In this document: positions 9,203 to 17,763 of the stretch, one piece after another
Layout of the letters: each line of letters starts with the position of its first letter
Numbering within the stretch: position 1 is the first letter of the stretch
NCBI RefSeq assembly: GCF_001465345.1
Contig: NZ_CP013655.1
Span: 2,799,235-2,863,234, forward strand
DNA length: 64,000 nucleotides
Source: Enterococcus rotai
GTDB lineage: Bacteria; Bacillota; Bacilli; Lactobacillales; Enterococcaceae
Reading direction: 5' to 3'
Made by a program: the position numbers and the translations under genes
The notes under the pieces: model-generated
Database searches by the model: none
Told to the model about the DNA's origin: nothing
The model's input: only the letters and a program-made list of their open reading frames with translations

Positions 9203-10570
9203 ATGGTAGAAGAGAACAAAGAGAAAGAACATTTATTGGATTATGCAAATGGTCCAAGCTTGGAAGAAATCAATAATACAGTTGAGGTACCGAAAAATGC
9301 CAGCTTTTGGCGGACGTTATTAGCTTATAGTGGACCTGGAGCCTTAGTTGCCGTTGGTTACATGGATCCCGGCAATTGGATCACCTCGATTGCAGGTGGT
9401 GCAGAATATAAGTACGCACTATTAAGTGTCATTTTGTTATCAAGCTTGATTGCTATGCTGCTTCAAGGGATGGCGGCTAAATTAGGAATTGTAACAGGGC
9501 GAGATTTGGCTCAAGCAACAAGAGAACATACTAGTAAAAAAACTGGTTTCGTTTTGTGGATCATTACAGAACTTGCGATTATGGCCACAGATATTGCCGA
9601 AGTAATTGGTGGAGCAGTTGCCTTACAATTATTGTTTGGGTTTCCACTATTGATTGGGGTTTTGATTACAACTTTTGATGTGTTATTATTACTCCTTTTA
9701 ACAAAAATGGGCTTTAGAAAAATTGAAGCGATCGTTGCTTGTTTGATTGCTGTTATCTTTTTTGTATTTGCTTATGAAGTAGCACTTGCTGATCCCAATA
9801 TTGGTGAGGTAATGCGAGGATTTATTCCGGATACAAGAATTGCGACTGACAAATCGATGTTGTTTTTAGCGTTAGGAATTGTGGGGGCGACTGTAATGCC
9901 TCATAACTTATATTTGCATTCCTCAATTGCTCAAGCTAGAAAATTCGATCGCAATGATGATAAAGAAAAAGCAAAAGCCATTCGGTTTACGATTTGGGAT
10001 TCAAATATTCAATTGACGATCGCATTTATTGTAAACTGTTTATTGCTGATTTTAGGTGGAGCATTATTTTATGGAACAAATAGTGATTTAGGGAAATTTG
10101 TCGATTTATTTGATGCATTGAAGAATCCAGATATCGTTGGAAACATCGCCAGTCCTGTATTAAGTATTTTATTTGCGATTGCGTTGCTTGCTTCTGGTCA
10201 AAATTCTACAATTACAGGAACACTTTCCGGACAAATCGTGATGGAAGGTTTTATCCATTTAAGAATGCCTCTATGGATGCGTCGCGTTGTGACTCGTTTG
10301 ATTGCAATCGTGCCGGTTATCGTCTGTGTAATTATTTATGGTGGTAGCGAGTCAGCAGTGGAAGACTTATTGTTATACACACAAGTATTTTTAAGTATTG
10401 CCTTACCAGTATCAATCATTCCCTTGACCTTGTACACTAGTGATAAAAAGATCATGGGCAGGTTTGCCAATCCAACCTGGGTCAAAGTGTTGGCCTGGAT
10501 CATTGCAATCGTGTTGACTGCTTTGAATTTGTTCTTGATTTACGGAACATTAACTGGTGTGAATGCTTAA
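9203..10570 (+). CDS. mntH: Nramp-family Mn2+/H+ symporter MntH
   Basis: MntH imports manganese (and Fe2+) with protons across the membrane. The 455-residue protein has about eleven transmembrane segments. Both metal-site motifs are intact: [11 protein letters not shown] in TM1 (DPGN at about residues 55-58) and [14 protein letters not shown] in TM6 (MPHNLYLHS, about residues 230-240). The N-terminal 30 residues are a charged cytoplasmic tail. GAAGGA precedes the ATG. The candidate metal box upstream supports manganese-responsive repression. A strong terminator follows, so the gene is monocistronic. Confidence 0.95.
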   Translation: MVEENKEKEHLLDYANGPSLEEINNTVEVPKNASFWRTLLAYSGPGALVAVGYMDPGNWITSIAGGAEYKYALLSVILLSSLIAMLLQGMAAKLGIVTGRDLAQATREHTSKKTGFVLWIITELAIMATDIAEVIGGAVALQLLFGFPLLIGVLITTFDVLLLLLLTKMGFRKIEAIVACLIAVIFFVFAYEVALADPNIGEVMRGFIPDTRIATDKSMLFLALGIVGATVMPHNLYLHSSIAQARKFDRNDDKEKAKAIRFTIWDSNIQLTIAFIVNCLLLILGGALFYGTNSDLGKFVDLFDALKNPDIVGNIASPVLSILFAIALLASGQNSTITGTLSGQIVMEGFIHLRMPLWMRRVVTRLIAIVPVIVCVIIYGGSESAVEDLLLYTQVFLSIALPVSIIPLTLYTSDKKIMGRFANPTWVKVLAWIIAIVLTALNLFLIYGTLTGVNA

Positions 10571-10576
10571 AAAAAT

Positions 10577-10614
10577 AAAAAGAAAGTAATTCATCTGTGA
10601 ATTGCTTTCTTTTT
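10577..10614 (+). terminator. Terminator of mntH
   Basis: A 17-bp stem (AAAAAGAAAGTAATTCA with TGAATTGCTTTCTTTTT) encloses a TCTG loop and ends in a T-run. Confidence 0.85.
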
Positions 10615-10700
10615 GCGTAAGATATAATAGAAGTTGATAGAATTCAAGCTATAGAAATGGTAAAATGAAAAAGACAAAAATTTTGAAATGAGGGCTTTAA

Positions 10701-11225
10701 GTGACTGAATATTTAAATGTTGGGAAAATCGTCAATACCCAAGGCTTAAAAGGGGAAGTTCGTGTGATTTCTCAAACAGATTTTCCGGAATTACGTTATA
10801 AAAAAGGAACAGTCTTGACGTTATTTCAAGAGAAAAAAGCGCCGATCGAACTAACGATCCAATCCCATCGGAAACATAAAAATTTTGACATCGTGACGTT
10901 TGAAAATCATTTTTCTATCAACGATGTTGAAAAATATCGTGATGGTATTTTGAAAGTATCAAAAGAAAAATTAACGGATTTACCAGAAAATGAATTTTAC
11001 TATCATCAAATCATTGGGTTGACTGTTGTTGATGAGCAAGATAAAGAATTGGGCAAGATCAAAGAAATCCTTTCACCAGGGGCAAACGATGTTTGGGTCG
11101 TTCAGCGACCAAAGAAAAAAGATGCCTTGATTCCTTATATTGAATCAGTTGTTAAGTCGATCGATTTAGAGAATAATGTGGTTCACGTAGAAATTCCAGA
11201 AGGTTTGATCGACGATGAAGATTGA
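10701..11225 (+). CDS. rimM: Ribosome maturation factor RimM
   Basis: RimM assists late assembly of the 30S head by binding ribosomal protein S19. The 174-residue protein has the N-terminal RimM domain ([19 protein letters not shown]) and a C-terminal PRC-barrel ([19 protein letters not shown], then [19 protein letters not shown]). The start is GTG 10701 behind TGAGGGC. Its last codons overlap trmD by 11 bp, implying translational coupling. Confidence 0.95.
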   Translation: MTEYLNVGKIVNTQGLKGEVRVISQTDFPELRYKKGTVLTLFQEKKAPIELTIQSHRKHKNFDIVTFENHFSINDVEKYRDGILKVSKEKLTDLPENEFYYHQIIGLTVVDEQDKELGKIKEILSPGANDVWVVQRPKKKDALIPYIESVVKSIDLENNVVHVEIPEGLIDDED

Positions 11226-11961
11226 TGTGTTAACGTTATTTCCTAGAATGTTCGAAGGACCATTAGGAGAATCGATCATCGGAAAAGCTGTAGAGAAAAA
11301 TCTATTGGAAATCAATATCTCAAATTTTAGGGATCATGCAGACAATAAACACCAGTCCGTAGATGATTATCCTTATGGTGGCGGAGCAGGTATGTTGTTA
11401 AAGGTTCAGCCAATTTATGATAACTTGCGCAGAATTGAAGAAGCCGCACCAGAAACAAAAAAGAGAGTCATTTTGCTTGATCCAGCTGGTAAGCAGTTTG
11501 ACCAAAAAATGGCGGAAGAATTTTCGCAAGAAGAGCATTTGGTGTTTATCTGCGGTCATTATGAAGGATACGATGAACGGATTCGTTCACTTGTGACAGA
11601 TGAAGTTTCGTTAGGGGACTATGTTTTAACTGGTGGAGAATTAGGTGCAATGGTGATGATTGACGCGACGGTACGCTTACTGCCAGATGTTTTAGGCAAT
11701 AAATTGTCTGCTCAAACGGATTCTCATTCAACAGGCTTACTAGAGCATCCACAGTATACCCGTCCTGCTGAATTTAATGGAATGAGTGTACCAGCAGTTT
11801 TAACGAATGGTAACCATAAATTAATCGATGAATGGCAACAAAAAGAATCATTGAGAAGAACCTTAGAGCGTCGCCCAGATATGCTTGGAAAAGTAGTATT
11901 AACTGAGCAACAAGAAAAGTGGTTGGAAGAGCTACGTAACGAAAAAAAGGAAGGTAACTAA
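11215..11961 (+). CDS. trmD: tRNA (guanine37-N1)-methyltransferase TrmD
   Basis: TrmD makes m1G37 in tRNAs reading CNN/CGG codons and prevents +1 frameshifting. The 248-residue SPOUT enzyme has [15 protein letters not shown] at the start, the [16 protein letters not shown] substrate loop, and the trefoil-knot SAM site ([16 protein letters not shown], then [18 protein letters not shown]). Conserved [12 protein letters not shown] is near residue 180. It overlaps rimM and is followed 28 bp later by the CAT-like gene. Confidence 0.97.
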   Translation: MKIDVLTLFPRMFEGPLGESIIGKAVEKNLLEINISNFRDHADNKHQSVDDYPYGGGAGMLLKVQPIYDNLRRIEEAAPETKKRVILLDPAGKQFDQKMAEEFSQEEHLVFICGHYEGYDERIRSLVTDEVSLGDYVLTGGELGAMVMIDATVRLLPDVLGNKLSAQTDSHSTGLLEHPQYTRPAEFNGMSVPAVLTNGNHKLIDEWQQKESLRRTLERRPDMLGKVVLTEQQEKWLEELRNEKKEGN

Positions 11962-11989
11962 GTTTATCTTTTAAAAAGGAGGAACATGG

Positions 11990-12646
11990 ATGGTGATATC
12001 TGCTAAAGTAATTAATCAAACAAATTGGGATCGGAAAGAACATTTTGATTTTTTCTCGAGTGATGAGGGCTCACCTCTGTATGATATTACGACACAAATT
12101 GATGTGACTCATTTTTATCATTACGTGAAAGAGAACCAGTTGTCTTTTTATTATGCCTTGATTTATGCTACAACTAAAGTAATGAATGGTATTGAAAATT
12201 TTCGTTACAAGATACGTGGAGCAGATGTAGTTCTAATCGAGCGTTTGATTCCCAGCTTTACTGACTTAAAAACAGATAGTGAGTTATTTCATATTGTGAC
12301 GCTTGATTTAGAAGGAGATCTGAAACAATTTTCTGATGAGGCGAAGCGGGTAAGTTATGCTCAAAAAACTTATTTTCCCAATACAGAATACCAATCAGAT
12401 ACAATGATTCAATTTTCTTGCTTACCTTGGTTTTCCTTTACTAATTTAGGGAATGAGCTGAGTTTAGATCGAAACGATGGGATTCCCAAAGTAACATGGG
12501 GAAAATTTGTAAAGCAAAATAGTCGGATTTTATTGCCTTATTCAGTTCAAGTGAATCATCGTCTTGTTGATGGCCTTCATTTAGGCAAGCTAATCAATCA
12601 GCTGCAAACCTATTTAGACAGCTTAGGGAACCAACCTACTATTTAA
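11990..12646 (+). CDS. Chloramphenicol acetyltransferase-like (CatA superfamily) acyltransferase
   Basis: The 218-residue length and layout match type A chloramphenicol acetyltransferases, trimeric acetyl-CoA enzymes. The catalytic element reads VNHRLVDGLH in the C-terminal part, keeping the H-x3-D pair and DG of the HHxxxDGxH motif, but the first histidine is Asn. Upstream FRYKIRGADVVLIE and LPWFSFTNLGNE correspond to family blocks. AAGGAGG lies 7 nt before ATG 11990. It sits between trmD and rplS on the same strand. Whether it acetylates chloramphenicol or another hydroxyl acceptor is open; known chromosomal homologues often do not confer resistance. Confidence 0.8.
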   Translation: MVISAKVINQTNWDRKEHFDFFSSDEGSPLYDITTQIDVTHFYHYVKENQLSFYYALIYATTKVMNGIENFRYKIRGADVVLIERLIPSFTDLKTDSELFHIVTLDLEGDLKQFSDEAKRVSYAQKTYFPNTEYQSDTMIQFSCLPWFSFTNLGNELSLDRNDGIPKVTWGKFVKQNSRILLPYSVQVNHRLVDGLHLGKLINQLQTYLDSLGNQPTI

Positions 12647-12666
12647 TAGATGGCAAGAAAAATCCC

Positions 12667-12695
12667 TTTACAGCCTACAAGAGCTGTGTTAAACT
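12667..12695 (+). promoter_or_regulatory. Predicted rplS promoter
   Basis: TTTACA (12667-12672), a 17-bp spacer and TAAACT (12690-12695) lie upstream of rplS and downstream of the CAT-like gene. rplS therefore does not depend on trmD read-through. Confidence 0.6.
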
Positions 12696-12701
12696 ATTTT
12701 A

Positions 12702-12781
12702 GTGAGTGCAAAGCGCTCAACTATTACGATATTCCGCTGTGGCAGTAGCCATAAGAATGTTTGGAATGAGGAGAAAAAAGA
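12702..12781 (+). promoter_or_regulatory. Candidate rplS (L19) leader
   Basis: The 5' UTR contains a compact hairpin, GAGTGC-AAA-GCGCTC (12704-12718), then a longer region with partial pairing CTATTAC/GGCAGTAG before the AGGAG ribosome site. L19 leaders with autoregulatory structure are known in Firmicutes, but I could not confirm a match to that family. Confidence 0.35.
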
Positions 12782-13129
12782 ATGAATCCATTAATTCAAG
12801 AATTAACACAAGAACAATTACGTACGGATATTCCTGCGTTTCGTCCTGGAGACACTGTTCGCGTTCATGCGAAAGTAGTCGAAGGAACTCGCGAACGTAT
12901 CCAATTATTTGAAGGAGTTGTTATCGGACGCCGCGGCGCTGGTATCAGTGAAACTTATACAGTACGTAAAATTTCTAACGGTGTTGGTGTGGAACGTACA
13001 TTCCCATTACACACACCACGTGTTGCTCAAATCGAAGTAGTTCGTTATGGTAAAGTTCGTCGTGCGAAACTTTATTACTTACGTGCATTACATGGTAAAG
13101 CAGCTCGTATTAAAGAAATTAGACGCTAA
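12782..13129 (+). CDS. rplS: 50S ribosomal protein L19
   Basis: L19 sits at the 30S-50S interface. The 115-residue protein is typical in length, with [36 protein letters not shown] start, [17 protein letters not shown] and the C-terminal [39 protein letters not shown] precedes the ATG. The 3' end is the integration site of the mobile element that follows. The last 27 bases of the gene recur, recoded, at 21702-21728, so the extreme 3' end of this copy was probably supplied by the element. Confidence 0.98.
   Translation: MNPLIQELTQEQLRTDIPAFRPGDTVRVHAKVVEGTRERIQLFEGVVIGRRGAGISETYTVRKISNGVGVERTFPLHTPRVAQIEVVRYGKVRRAKLYYLRALHGKAARIKEIRR
13103..13129 (+). repeat. Left attachment repeat (rplS 3' end)
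   Basis: The 27 bases encode the end of L19 (ARIKEIRR then stop). They share the exact core TAAAGAAATT (13111-13120) with the right copy at 21710-21719. The flanks differ mainly at synonymous positions (AGA CGC TAA here, CGT CGT TAA at the right). Confidence 0.8.
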
Positions 13130-13166
13130 GAGAAAATGAGATTGTAACGAATTGTCTAACGTGTGA

Positions 13167-13188
13167 AACCCCTTGATATCAAGGGGTT
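13167..13188 (+). terminator. rplS terminator, element-proximal copy
   Basis: AACCCCTTGA and TCAAGGGGTT pair around TA and are followed by a T-run. A near-identical terminator follows the second rplS 3' end at 21754-21778. Confidence 0.85.
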
Positions 13189-13454
13189 TTTTGTTGTCTT
13201 AAATGTTCTGAAATGAAAAAAATAATCTGAGATTGTTCTCAATTTTTTCGTTTTGACTACTTAGGACGTCAAAAAATCCTGTTTTCTGCCTAAACTGTTG
13301 ACTACAAAAGTGATTCGTAAAATACCAGTTATTCAACCGAATTTTGCAAATAGAAGAATTTGTTTGCTAAAACGCTGAATATTACCAATGCACCCTTCAC
13401 ATTGCAAAAATGGATACATTTTACTGGTTTAATAAAAAGTTAGGAGTGGAAATA

Positions 13455-14114
13455 TTGAAAACTAATGATAAGAGGATTGTTTGGAAGGAAAAAAACGATC
13501 TAGAATTGATGTCAATTATTAGTCGTATTCTTGATAAGGAAAATATTTTTACAAGTAGACAATACCAAGAGTATAAGAAAAAGCATTCTCAAGCAGTTCC
13601 AAGTCTCTGGTTCATTCGGGAGCGATTTAGTTCTTGGGAGGGACTGCTTCATAAATTAGGCAAGCCAACCTACAACAAGGAACAATGGTATCGGTATTCT
13701 GATGAGGAATTAAAGCTTCTTGTTACAATTTTTATTTCTGAAAAAAAGATAAAATCCCAACATCAATATGAAAAACTTAGTGGGAGAAATAACATGCCTA
13801 GTCTCTATACTTTACGAATGAGATTTGGAAAGAGAGTTAGAGCCTTTTTTAAGAATAAGGAATCTCAAGTAATACAAGAAACAAACTTTGAATTATTAAC
13901 GAAGCTAAAATCAGAAATCATTCGATTAAATTTAGAATCTGATTTGTCTATGACCAAATTTAATGAGCTGTATGATGGCAATGAGTTGCCTTCTGTTTAT
14001 ACAATTATGCGTAAAACCAACAAAACATGGGAGCAGTTGATGGCTGAAATTGGATATGATTATCGAGAGATTAAAATGGGGAAAATCAAGAAAAATTTAA
14101 AAAATAATCACTAG
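13455..14114 (+). CDS. Protein of three HNH/homing-endonuclease-associated repeats, no nuclease domain
   Basis: The 219-residue product consists of three roughly 55-residue repeats. Each has the pattern helix, then S/T-x3-Y/F-E/N-x-L/Y, then LPS-x-x-T/W-x-x-R-x-x-x-F, then W-x-x-L/F. Examples are AVPSLWFIRERFSSWEGLL, MPSLYTLRMRFGK and LPSVYTIMRKTNKTWEQLM. This resembles the small helical DNA-binding repeat found beside HNH homing endonucleases and in phage and integrative-element proteins. No HNH or other catalytic motif is visible. The frame opens at ATG 13410, but TTG 13455 has AGGAGTGG just upstream and is preferred. It is the first gene inside the left boundary. A DNA-binding role in the element is inference. 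Confidence 0.65.
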   Translation: MKTNDKRIVWKEKNDLELMSIISRILDKENIFTSRQYQEYKKKHSQAVPSLWFIRERFSSWEGLLHKLGKPTYNKEQWYRYSDEELKLLVTIFISEKKIKSQHQYEKLSGRNNMPSLYTLRMRFGKRVRAFFKNKESQVIQETNFELLTKLKSEIIRLNLESDLSMTKFNELYDGNELPSVYTIMRKTNKTWEQLMAEIGYDYREIKMGKIKKNLKNNH

Positions 14115-14177
14115 TGACAGTATAACTGAACGTTTATTGAAACAAGTAAAATATTATTTAGATAAAAAAGTTTATTC

Positions 14178-14208
14178 TTGCTATGGAGTTAGCTCTATGG
14201 TTTAGTAT
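14178..14208 (+). promoter_or_regulatory. MerR-type promoter of the element's merR
   Basis: TTGCTA (14178-14183) and TAGTAT (14203-14208) are separated by a 19-bp spacer. The spacer contains the dyad TATGGAGTT/AGCTCTATGG, the architecture used by MerR-family regulators that twist DNA. It suggests autoregulation. Confidence 0.65.
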
Positions 14209-14236
14209 AGGTGACAGAAACAAGGAGGGACTTATG

Positions 14237-14656
14237 ATGAATATCAAGAAAGCTGCAGAAATGTTTGATTTAAGCATTGATACGCTACGTTATTATGAAC
14301 GAGTAGGAGTCATACCGCCTGTTCATCGGAATACAAGCGGTTATCGTGACTATACAACAAATGATTTGAATTGGATTTACTTAGCCAAAAGTTTACGACA
14401 TGCTGGGTTATCTGTTGAATCTTTAATTGAATTTGCCCAACTGGCCCAATTACGAGAAACAGAGAATGTAGAAGAAGCTCAGAAGCAAATTTTATCAGAT
14501 CAGTTAGAAGAGTTAGATAAAAAGATTGCCGAATTACATGAAGTTAGAGAACTATTGGTTTATAAAATCGAAACGTATGATGAGCATATTGCAAAATTTA
14601 AAGCAGGCGAAATGGGACCTGATAAGGTTGAAAAATTATGGGAACGAAAAAAATAG
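14237..14656 (+). CDS. MerR-family transcriptional regulator
   Basis: The 139-residue regulator has an N-terminal winged helix (MNIKKAAEMFDLSIDTLRYYERVGVIPPVHR) and a coiled coil from about residue 80 (ILSDQLEELDKKIAELHEVRELLVYKIETYDEHI). There is no metal-binding cysteine set, so it is closer to the aldehyde/redox-responsive MerR group found with aldo/keto reductases. The frame extends up to 14183, but that would overlap its own promoter. AGGAGG at 14223-14228 points to ATG 14234 or 14237. A second MerR promoter follows immediately, in front of the reductase gene. Confidence 0.9.
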   Translation: MNIKKAAEMFDLSIDTLRYYERVGVIPPVHRNTSGYRDYTTNDLNWIYLAKSLRHAGLSVESLIEFAQLAQLRETENVEEAQKQILSDQLEELDKKIAELHEVRELLVYKIETYDEHIAKFKAGEMGPDKVEKLWERKK

Positions 14657-14666
14657 AAGTTTCTAC

Positions 14667-14697
14667 TTGCTATGGAGTTCACTTTAGGGTTTAAGAT
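14667..14697 (+). promoter_or_regulatory. MerR-type promoter of the element's reductase operon
   Basis: TTGCTA (14667-14672) and TAAGAT (14692-14697) flank a 19-bp spacer with the dyad GGAGTTCACTTT. It nearly repeats the promoter of merR 490 bp upstream. Confidence 0.7.
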
Positions 14698-14732
14698 AGA
14701 TCATGTAAAGAAAATTAGAGGAGGAAATTGAG

Positions 14733-15599
14733 ATGAAAACAGTTAAATTAAACAATGGTGTAGAAATGCCGCAACTTGGATTCGGAGTGTATCAAATCCC
14801 ATTAAATGAAACAGCGGAGGCTGTTTACCAAGCAATCAAGGCAGGATATCGTTTGATTGATACGGCGTCTATTTATGGAAATGAAAAAGAGACAGGGGAA
14901 GGCATCAAACGTGCAATTGATGAAAAACTTGTGACGCGTGAAGAACTGTTTGTTACGTCAAAACTTTTTATTTTGCAAGCCCCGGAAGCTAAAGCTACTG
15001 AAACCATTGAGCAATCACTTACAACTATGGGATTGGATTATCTAGATCTTTATCTGATTCATCAACCTTACGGAGATATTTATGGCGCATGGAGAGCCAT
15101 GTGTGCAGCTCAAAAAGCAGGAAAACTACGAGCGATTGGTATCTCAAACTTCAAATCAGCCAAAATGATTGAATTTGTAGGATTGAATGAAGTGAAACCG
15201 CAGATCAATCAAATTGAAGTGAATCCTTGGAATCAACGAATCGAAGACCAAGAATGGCATGAGAAGTATGATGTACAAGTAGAAGCTTGGGCACCGTTTG
15301 CAGAGGGACGACATGATTTGTTTACAAATCCAGTTTTGGCTGAAATTGGGGCACAGTATGGTAAAACGGTTGGTCAAGTGGTACTTCGTTGGTTAATGCA
15401 ACGTGGAATTATCGCTTTAGCAAAATCTGTTCGTCCAGAACGAATGGCTGAAAATATTGATATCTTTGATTTTGAATTATCGAAAGAAGATATTAAAAAA
15501 ATCGCAAGTTTAGATATGAAAGAATCGGCATTTTTCGATCATGATGCACCGCAACAAGTAGAATGGTTTATGAATCGAATGAAAGAGACAGAGAAATAA
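14733..15599 (+). CDS. Aldo/keto reductase (2,5-diketo-gluconate reductase-like)
   Basis: This 288-residue TIM-barrel oxidoreductase uses NADPH to reduce aldehydes and ketones. The catalytic tetrad is visible: Asp and Tyr in LIDTASIYGNE, Lys in FVTSKLF and His in YLIHQPYGD. NADPH-binding elements are GISNF and the C-terminal LAKSVRPERMAEN. AGGAGG precedes the ATG. It is the first gene of a MerR-controlled unit and shares its TAATG stop-start with the downstream flavodoxin-like gene. Confidence 0.92.
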   Translation: MKTVKLNNGVEMPQLGFGVYQIPLNETAEAVYQAIKAGYRLIDTASIYGNEKETGEGIKRAIDEKLVTREELFVTSKLFILQAPEAKATETIEQSLTTMGLDYLDLYLIHQPYGDIYGAWRAMCAAQKAGKLRAIGISNFKSAKMIEFVGLNEVKPQINQIEVNPWNQRIEDQEWHEKYDVQVEAWAPFAEGRHDLFTNPVLAEIGAQYGKTVGQVVLRWLMQRGIIALAKSVRPERMAENIDIFDFELSKEDIKKIASLDMKESAFFDHDAPQQVEWFMNRMKETEK

Positions 15600-16240
15600 T
15601 GAAAAAGATATTGGTCTTAATTTCGTCATTACTATTTGTATTATCTGGTTGTTTTCAAGCGGATAATACAAAAGAAAGTAGTACAAAGGTTAATCCCAAT
15701 GATAAAGCTGTCATTCTTTATTTTTCTAAACCAGAAATGAATGGTTCTGATACAGTAGCTGGAGCAAGTCGCGTCGTCACAGAAAATGAGGAAATCTTAG
15801 GGAATGTTGAACAACTTGCGACTTGGATTGCTGAAGACACAAAGTATCCACTAGCTAAAATTGAAACCACAGAAAATTATCCAGATGATCATGAGGTCTT
15901 GGTAGACCAAGCAACAACAGAGCGTTCAAGTGATTTTAGACCTGAATTAAAGCCGCTTAATGTTGATTTGACTGAATATGACACGATTTATATCGGTTAT
16001 CCAATTTGGTGGTCAGATCTACCAATGGCCATGTATAGCTTTTTTGAGAAAAATGATTTAGCTGGTAAAACAATTATTCCATTCTCAAGCCATGGAGGAA
16101 GTGGCTTAGCTGGAACTGTTGAAACGGTGGAAAAATTAAGTAAAGATGCCTCAGTTGAGACTAGTAATGTCTTAAGTATCTCGCGCGATGATATACCCAA
16201 CTCAAGAAAAGAAGTAGAAAATTGGCTGAAATCATTTTAA
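15599..16240 (+). CDS. Flavodoxin-like lipoprotein
   Basis: The 213-residue product starts at ATG 15599, overlapping the reductase stop codon. Residues 1-18 are a lipoprotein signal ending in the lipobox LSGC, so it should be anchored on the outer face of the membrane. The rest is a flavodoxin_4 type domain: AVILYFSKPEMNGSDTVAG (shorter phosphate loop), YDTIYIGYPIWWSDLPM and IIPFSSHGGSGLAGT. Such proteins bind FMN and may pass electrons to quinones or partner reductases. The longer ORF from 15563 lies inside the reductase and is unlikely. Confidence 0.85.
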   Translation: MKKILVLISSLLFVLSGCFQADNTKESSTKVNPNDKAVILYFSKPEMNGSDTVAGASRVVTENEEILGNVEQLATWIAEDTKYPLAKIETTENYPDDHEVLVDQATTERSSDFRPELKPLNVDLTEYDTIYIGYPIWWSDLPMAMYSFFEKNDLAGKTIIPFSSHGGSGLAGTVETVEKLSKDASVETSNVLSISRDDIPNSRKEVENWLKSF

Positions 16241-16280
16241 CTGAGGAATTAAAAATTAAACTTAGAGAAGGGGAAAAATA

Positions 16281-16901
16281 ATGGTTAACGTTCTTATTAT
16301 TGGTGCAGGTGGTCAAATTCCAGAAGTGTTGATTCCACTTTTACAAGAACAAGCGAATCTGAAATTAACATTGTTTGGAAGAAATGCAACACATTTACCT
16401 TATACAGACATAGCCAAAATTTCTGGTGATGCTAGTAATTTGTCAGATTTGATAAATGCCATGCAAAATCAAGACATTGTTTATATGAATTTTGACAATA
16501 AATCAGTTACTGAAATGGTGATTAGAGCAATGAGTCAAACAGGCGTTAAACGTATTATTCAGGCTGGTGTTCTAAGTGTTTACGGAGAAGTTTCGGAACC
16601 TTTTGCCACTTGGAATAGTCGAATGATGGGAGGTACTGTCGCTCATAACCGAGGCATTGAAGCACTAGAGATAAGTGATTTAGATTATACCTATATGCGG
16701 ATGACTTGGTTATATAATGGCAAGGGAAGTGACTATGTGGCAAGCCCTAAAGGAGAACCATTTTTAGGTGTTCAAATTAGTAGACGTGCGATTGCTCAAT
16801 TTGTTCTGGACAATATTACAGGAAAACGCAATGACATAAAAGCGAGTATCGGTTTATGGGAACCAGGTTCAGAAAATAAGCCTAAACCTGATTTCTATTA
16901 A
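16281..16901 (+). CDS. NAD(P)-binding SDR/NmrA-like oxidoreductase
   Basis: The 206-residue protein has a Rossmann fold with MVNVLIIGAGGQIPEVLIPLL at the start, a GR after strand 2 (LFGRNATHLP), DIVYMNF, and YMRMTWLYN late in the domain. It belongs to the atypical short-chain dehydrogenase/NAD(P)H-binding group near NmrA and YwnB. The usual first glycine pattern is kept (GAGGQI). GAGAAGGGG precedes the start. It is part of the redox cluster; the substrate is unknown. Confidence 0.82.
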   Translation: MVNVLIIGAGGQIPEVLIPLLQEQANLKLTLFGRNATHLPYTDIAKISGDASNLSDLINAMQNQDIVYMNFDNKSVTEMVIRAMSQTGVKRIIQAGVLSVYGEVSEPFATWNSRMMGGTVAHNRGIEALEISDLDYTYMRMTWLYNGKGSDYVASPKGEPFLGVQISRRAIAQFVLDNITGKRNDIKASIGLWEPGSENKPKPDFY

Positions 16902-17102
16902 ATTTGATGAAAATGTCCTTATCCTTATTCAAAGGGAATCGTTTAATGCAGTAAAAACAAGTATAAATTCTTTCATCTATGAAGCGTATTAATCGATGCT
17001 ACTCATAATAAAAGATAAATTAGGGGTGAGGCACAGCTTATTTTCTAGCTGTGTTAAAGCCCTTTTCTACATTAAACGGTGTTTCGAAAGGAGAGACACA
17101 GA

Positions 17103-17747
17103 ATGAAAAAGAAAGCTATTATCTTGCCAGTAACAGTAATAGGACTAGTTGTGATTATTGCTATTGCTCTATCAAACGCACTGAGCAATGAGACTAATGA
17201 AAGGGAAGTGTCTATCATGGGAAATCCTAAAACGTTAATTGTGTATTATTCACGAACTGGAAATACAAAGGTGGTTGCAGAGCTTATTCAAGAAAAGCTC
17301 GGCGGGGACTTATTTCAAATTGAAACCCAAGAAAAAAGACCTTCAAATTATAGAAAAGAAGTCGAACAAAATGAAGAGGAACAAGAGGGCAATGTGTTGC
17401 CTGAATTAAAATCAAAAATTTCTAATTTCAATCAATATGATCGGATTTTTATAGGAGCACCAACTTGGAATATGGCATTACCACAAGCAATTCTCACGTT
17501 TATGGATAGCTATGAGTTTGCGGGGAAAACAGTGATCCCCTTTAATACAAATGGAGGGTATGGAACAGGCTCAACATTCAATCAGATAAAATTTGGTGTT
17601 CAAGGAGCGGAAGTTCTTGATGGATATTCTGTGAAAGGTGGAGAAGAAACCAACGGAACCTTACTTGCAATTGAAGGAGAAAGAAAAGTAGAGGTATCAA
17701 GAGAAATAGACACCTGGTTAGAAAAGATTGGACAATTAAATAACTAG
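17103..17747 (+). CDS. Membrane-anchored flavodoxin
   Basis: The 214-residue protein has an N-terminal membrane segment (residues 5-28) and then a flavodoxin domain with a clear FMN phosphate loop (YYSRTGNTKVVAE), the IFIGAPTWNMALPQ tryptophan loop and IPFNTNGGYGTG. AAAGGAGAG lies before ATG 17103; the upstream ORF start at 17079 has no better site. It is the second membrane-tethered flavodoxin within 2 kb, which suggests extracytoplasmic or membrane-proximal electron transfer. Confidence 0.85.
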   Translation: MKKKAIILPVTVIGLVVIIAIALSNALSNETNEREVSIMGNPKTLIVYYSRTGNTKVVAELIQEKLGGDLFQIETQEKRPSNYRKEVEQNEEEQEGNVLPELKSKISNFNQYDRIFIGAPTWNMALPQAILTFMDSYEFAGKTVIPFNTNGGYGTGSTFNQIKFGVQGAEVLDGYSVKGGEETNGTLLAIEGERKVEVSREIDTWLEKIGQLNN

Positions 17748-17763
17748 AAGGAAGTTAAAGAAT

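Noticed and set aside
9047..9232. Minus-strand ORF upstream of mntH
   Set aside because: It covers the mntH promoter and start, has no ribosome site and no family signature.
13455..14114. Active homing endonuclease
   Set aside because: Only the associated helical repeats are seen; no HNH, LAGLIDADG or GIY-YIG catalytic motif is present.
14183..14236. 17-codon extension of the element's MerR protein
   Set aside because: It overlaps the gene's own 19-bp-spacer promoter, while AGGAGG supports the later ATG.
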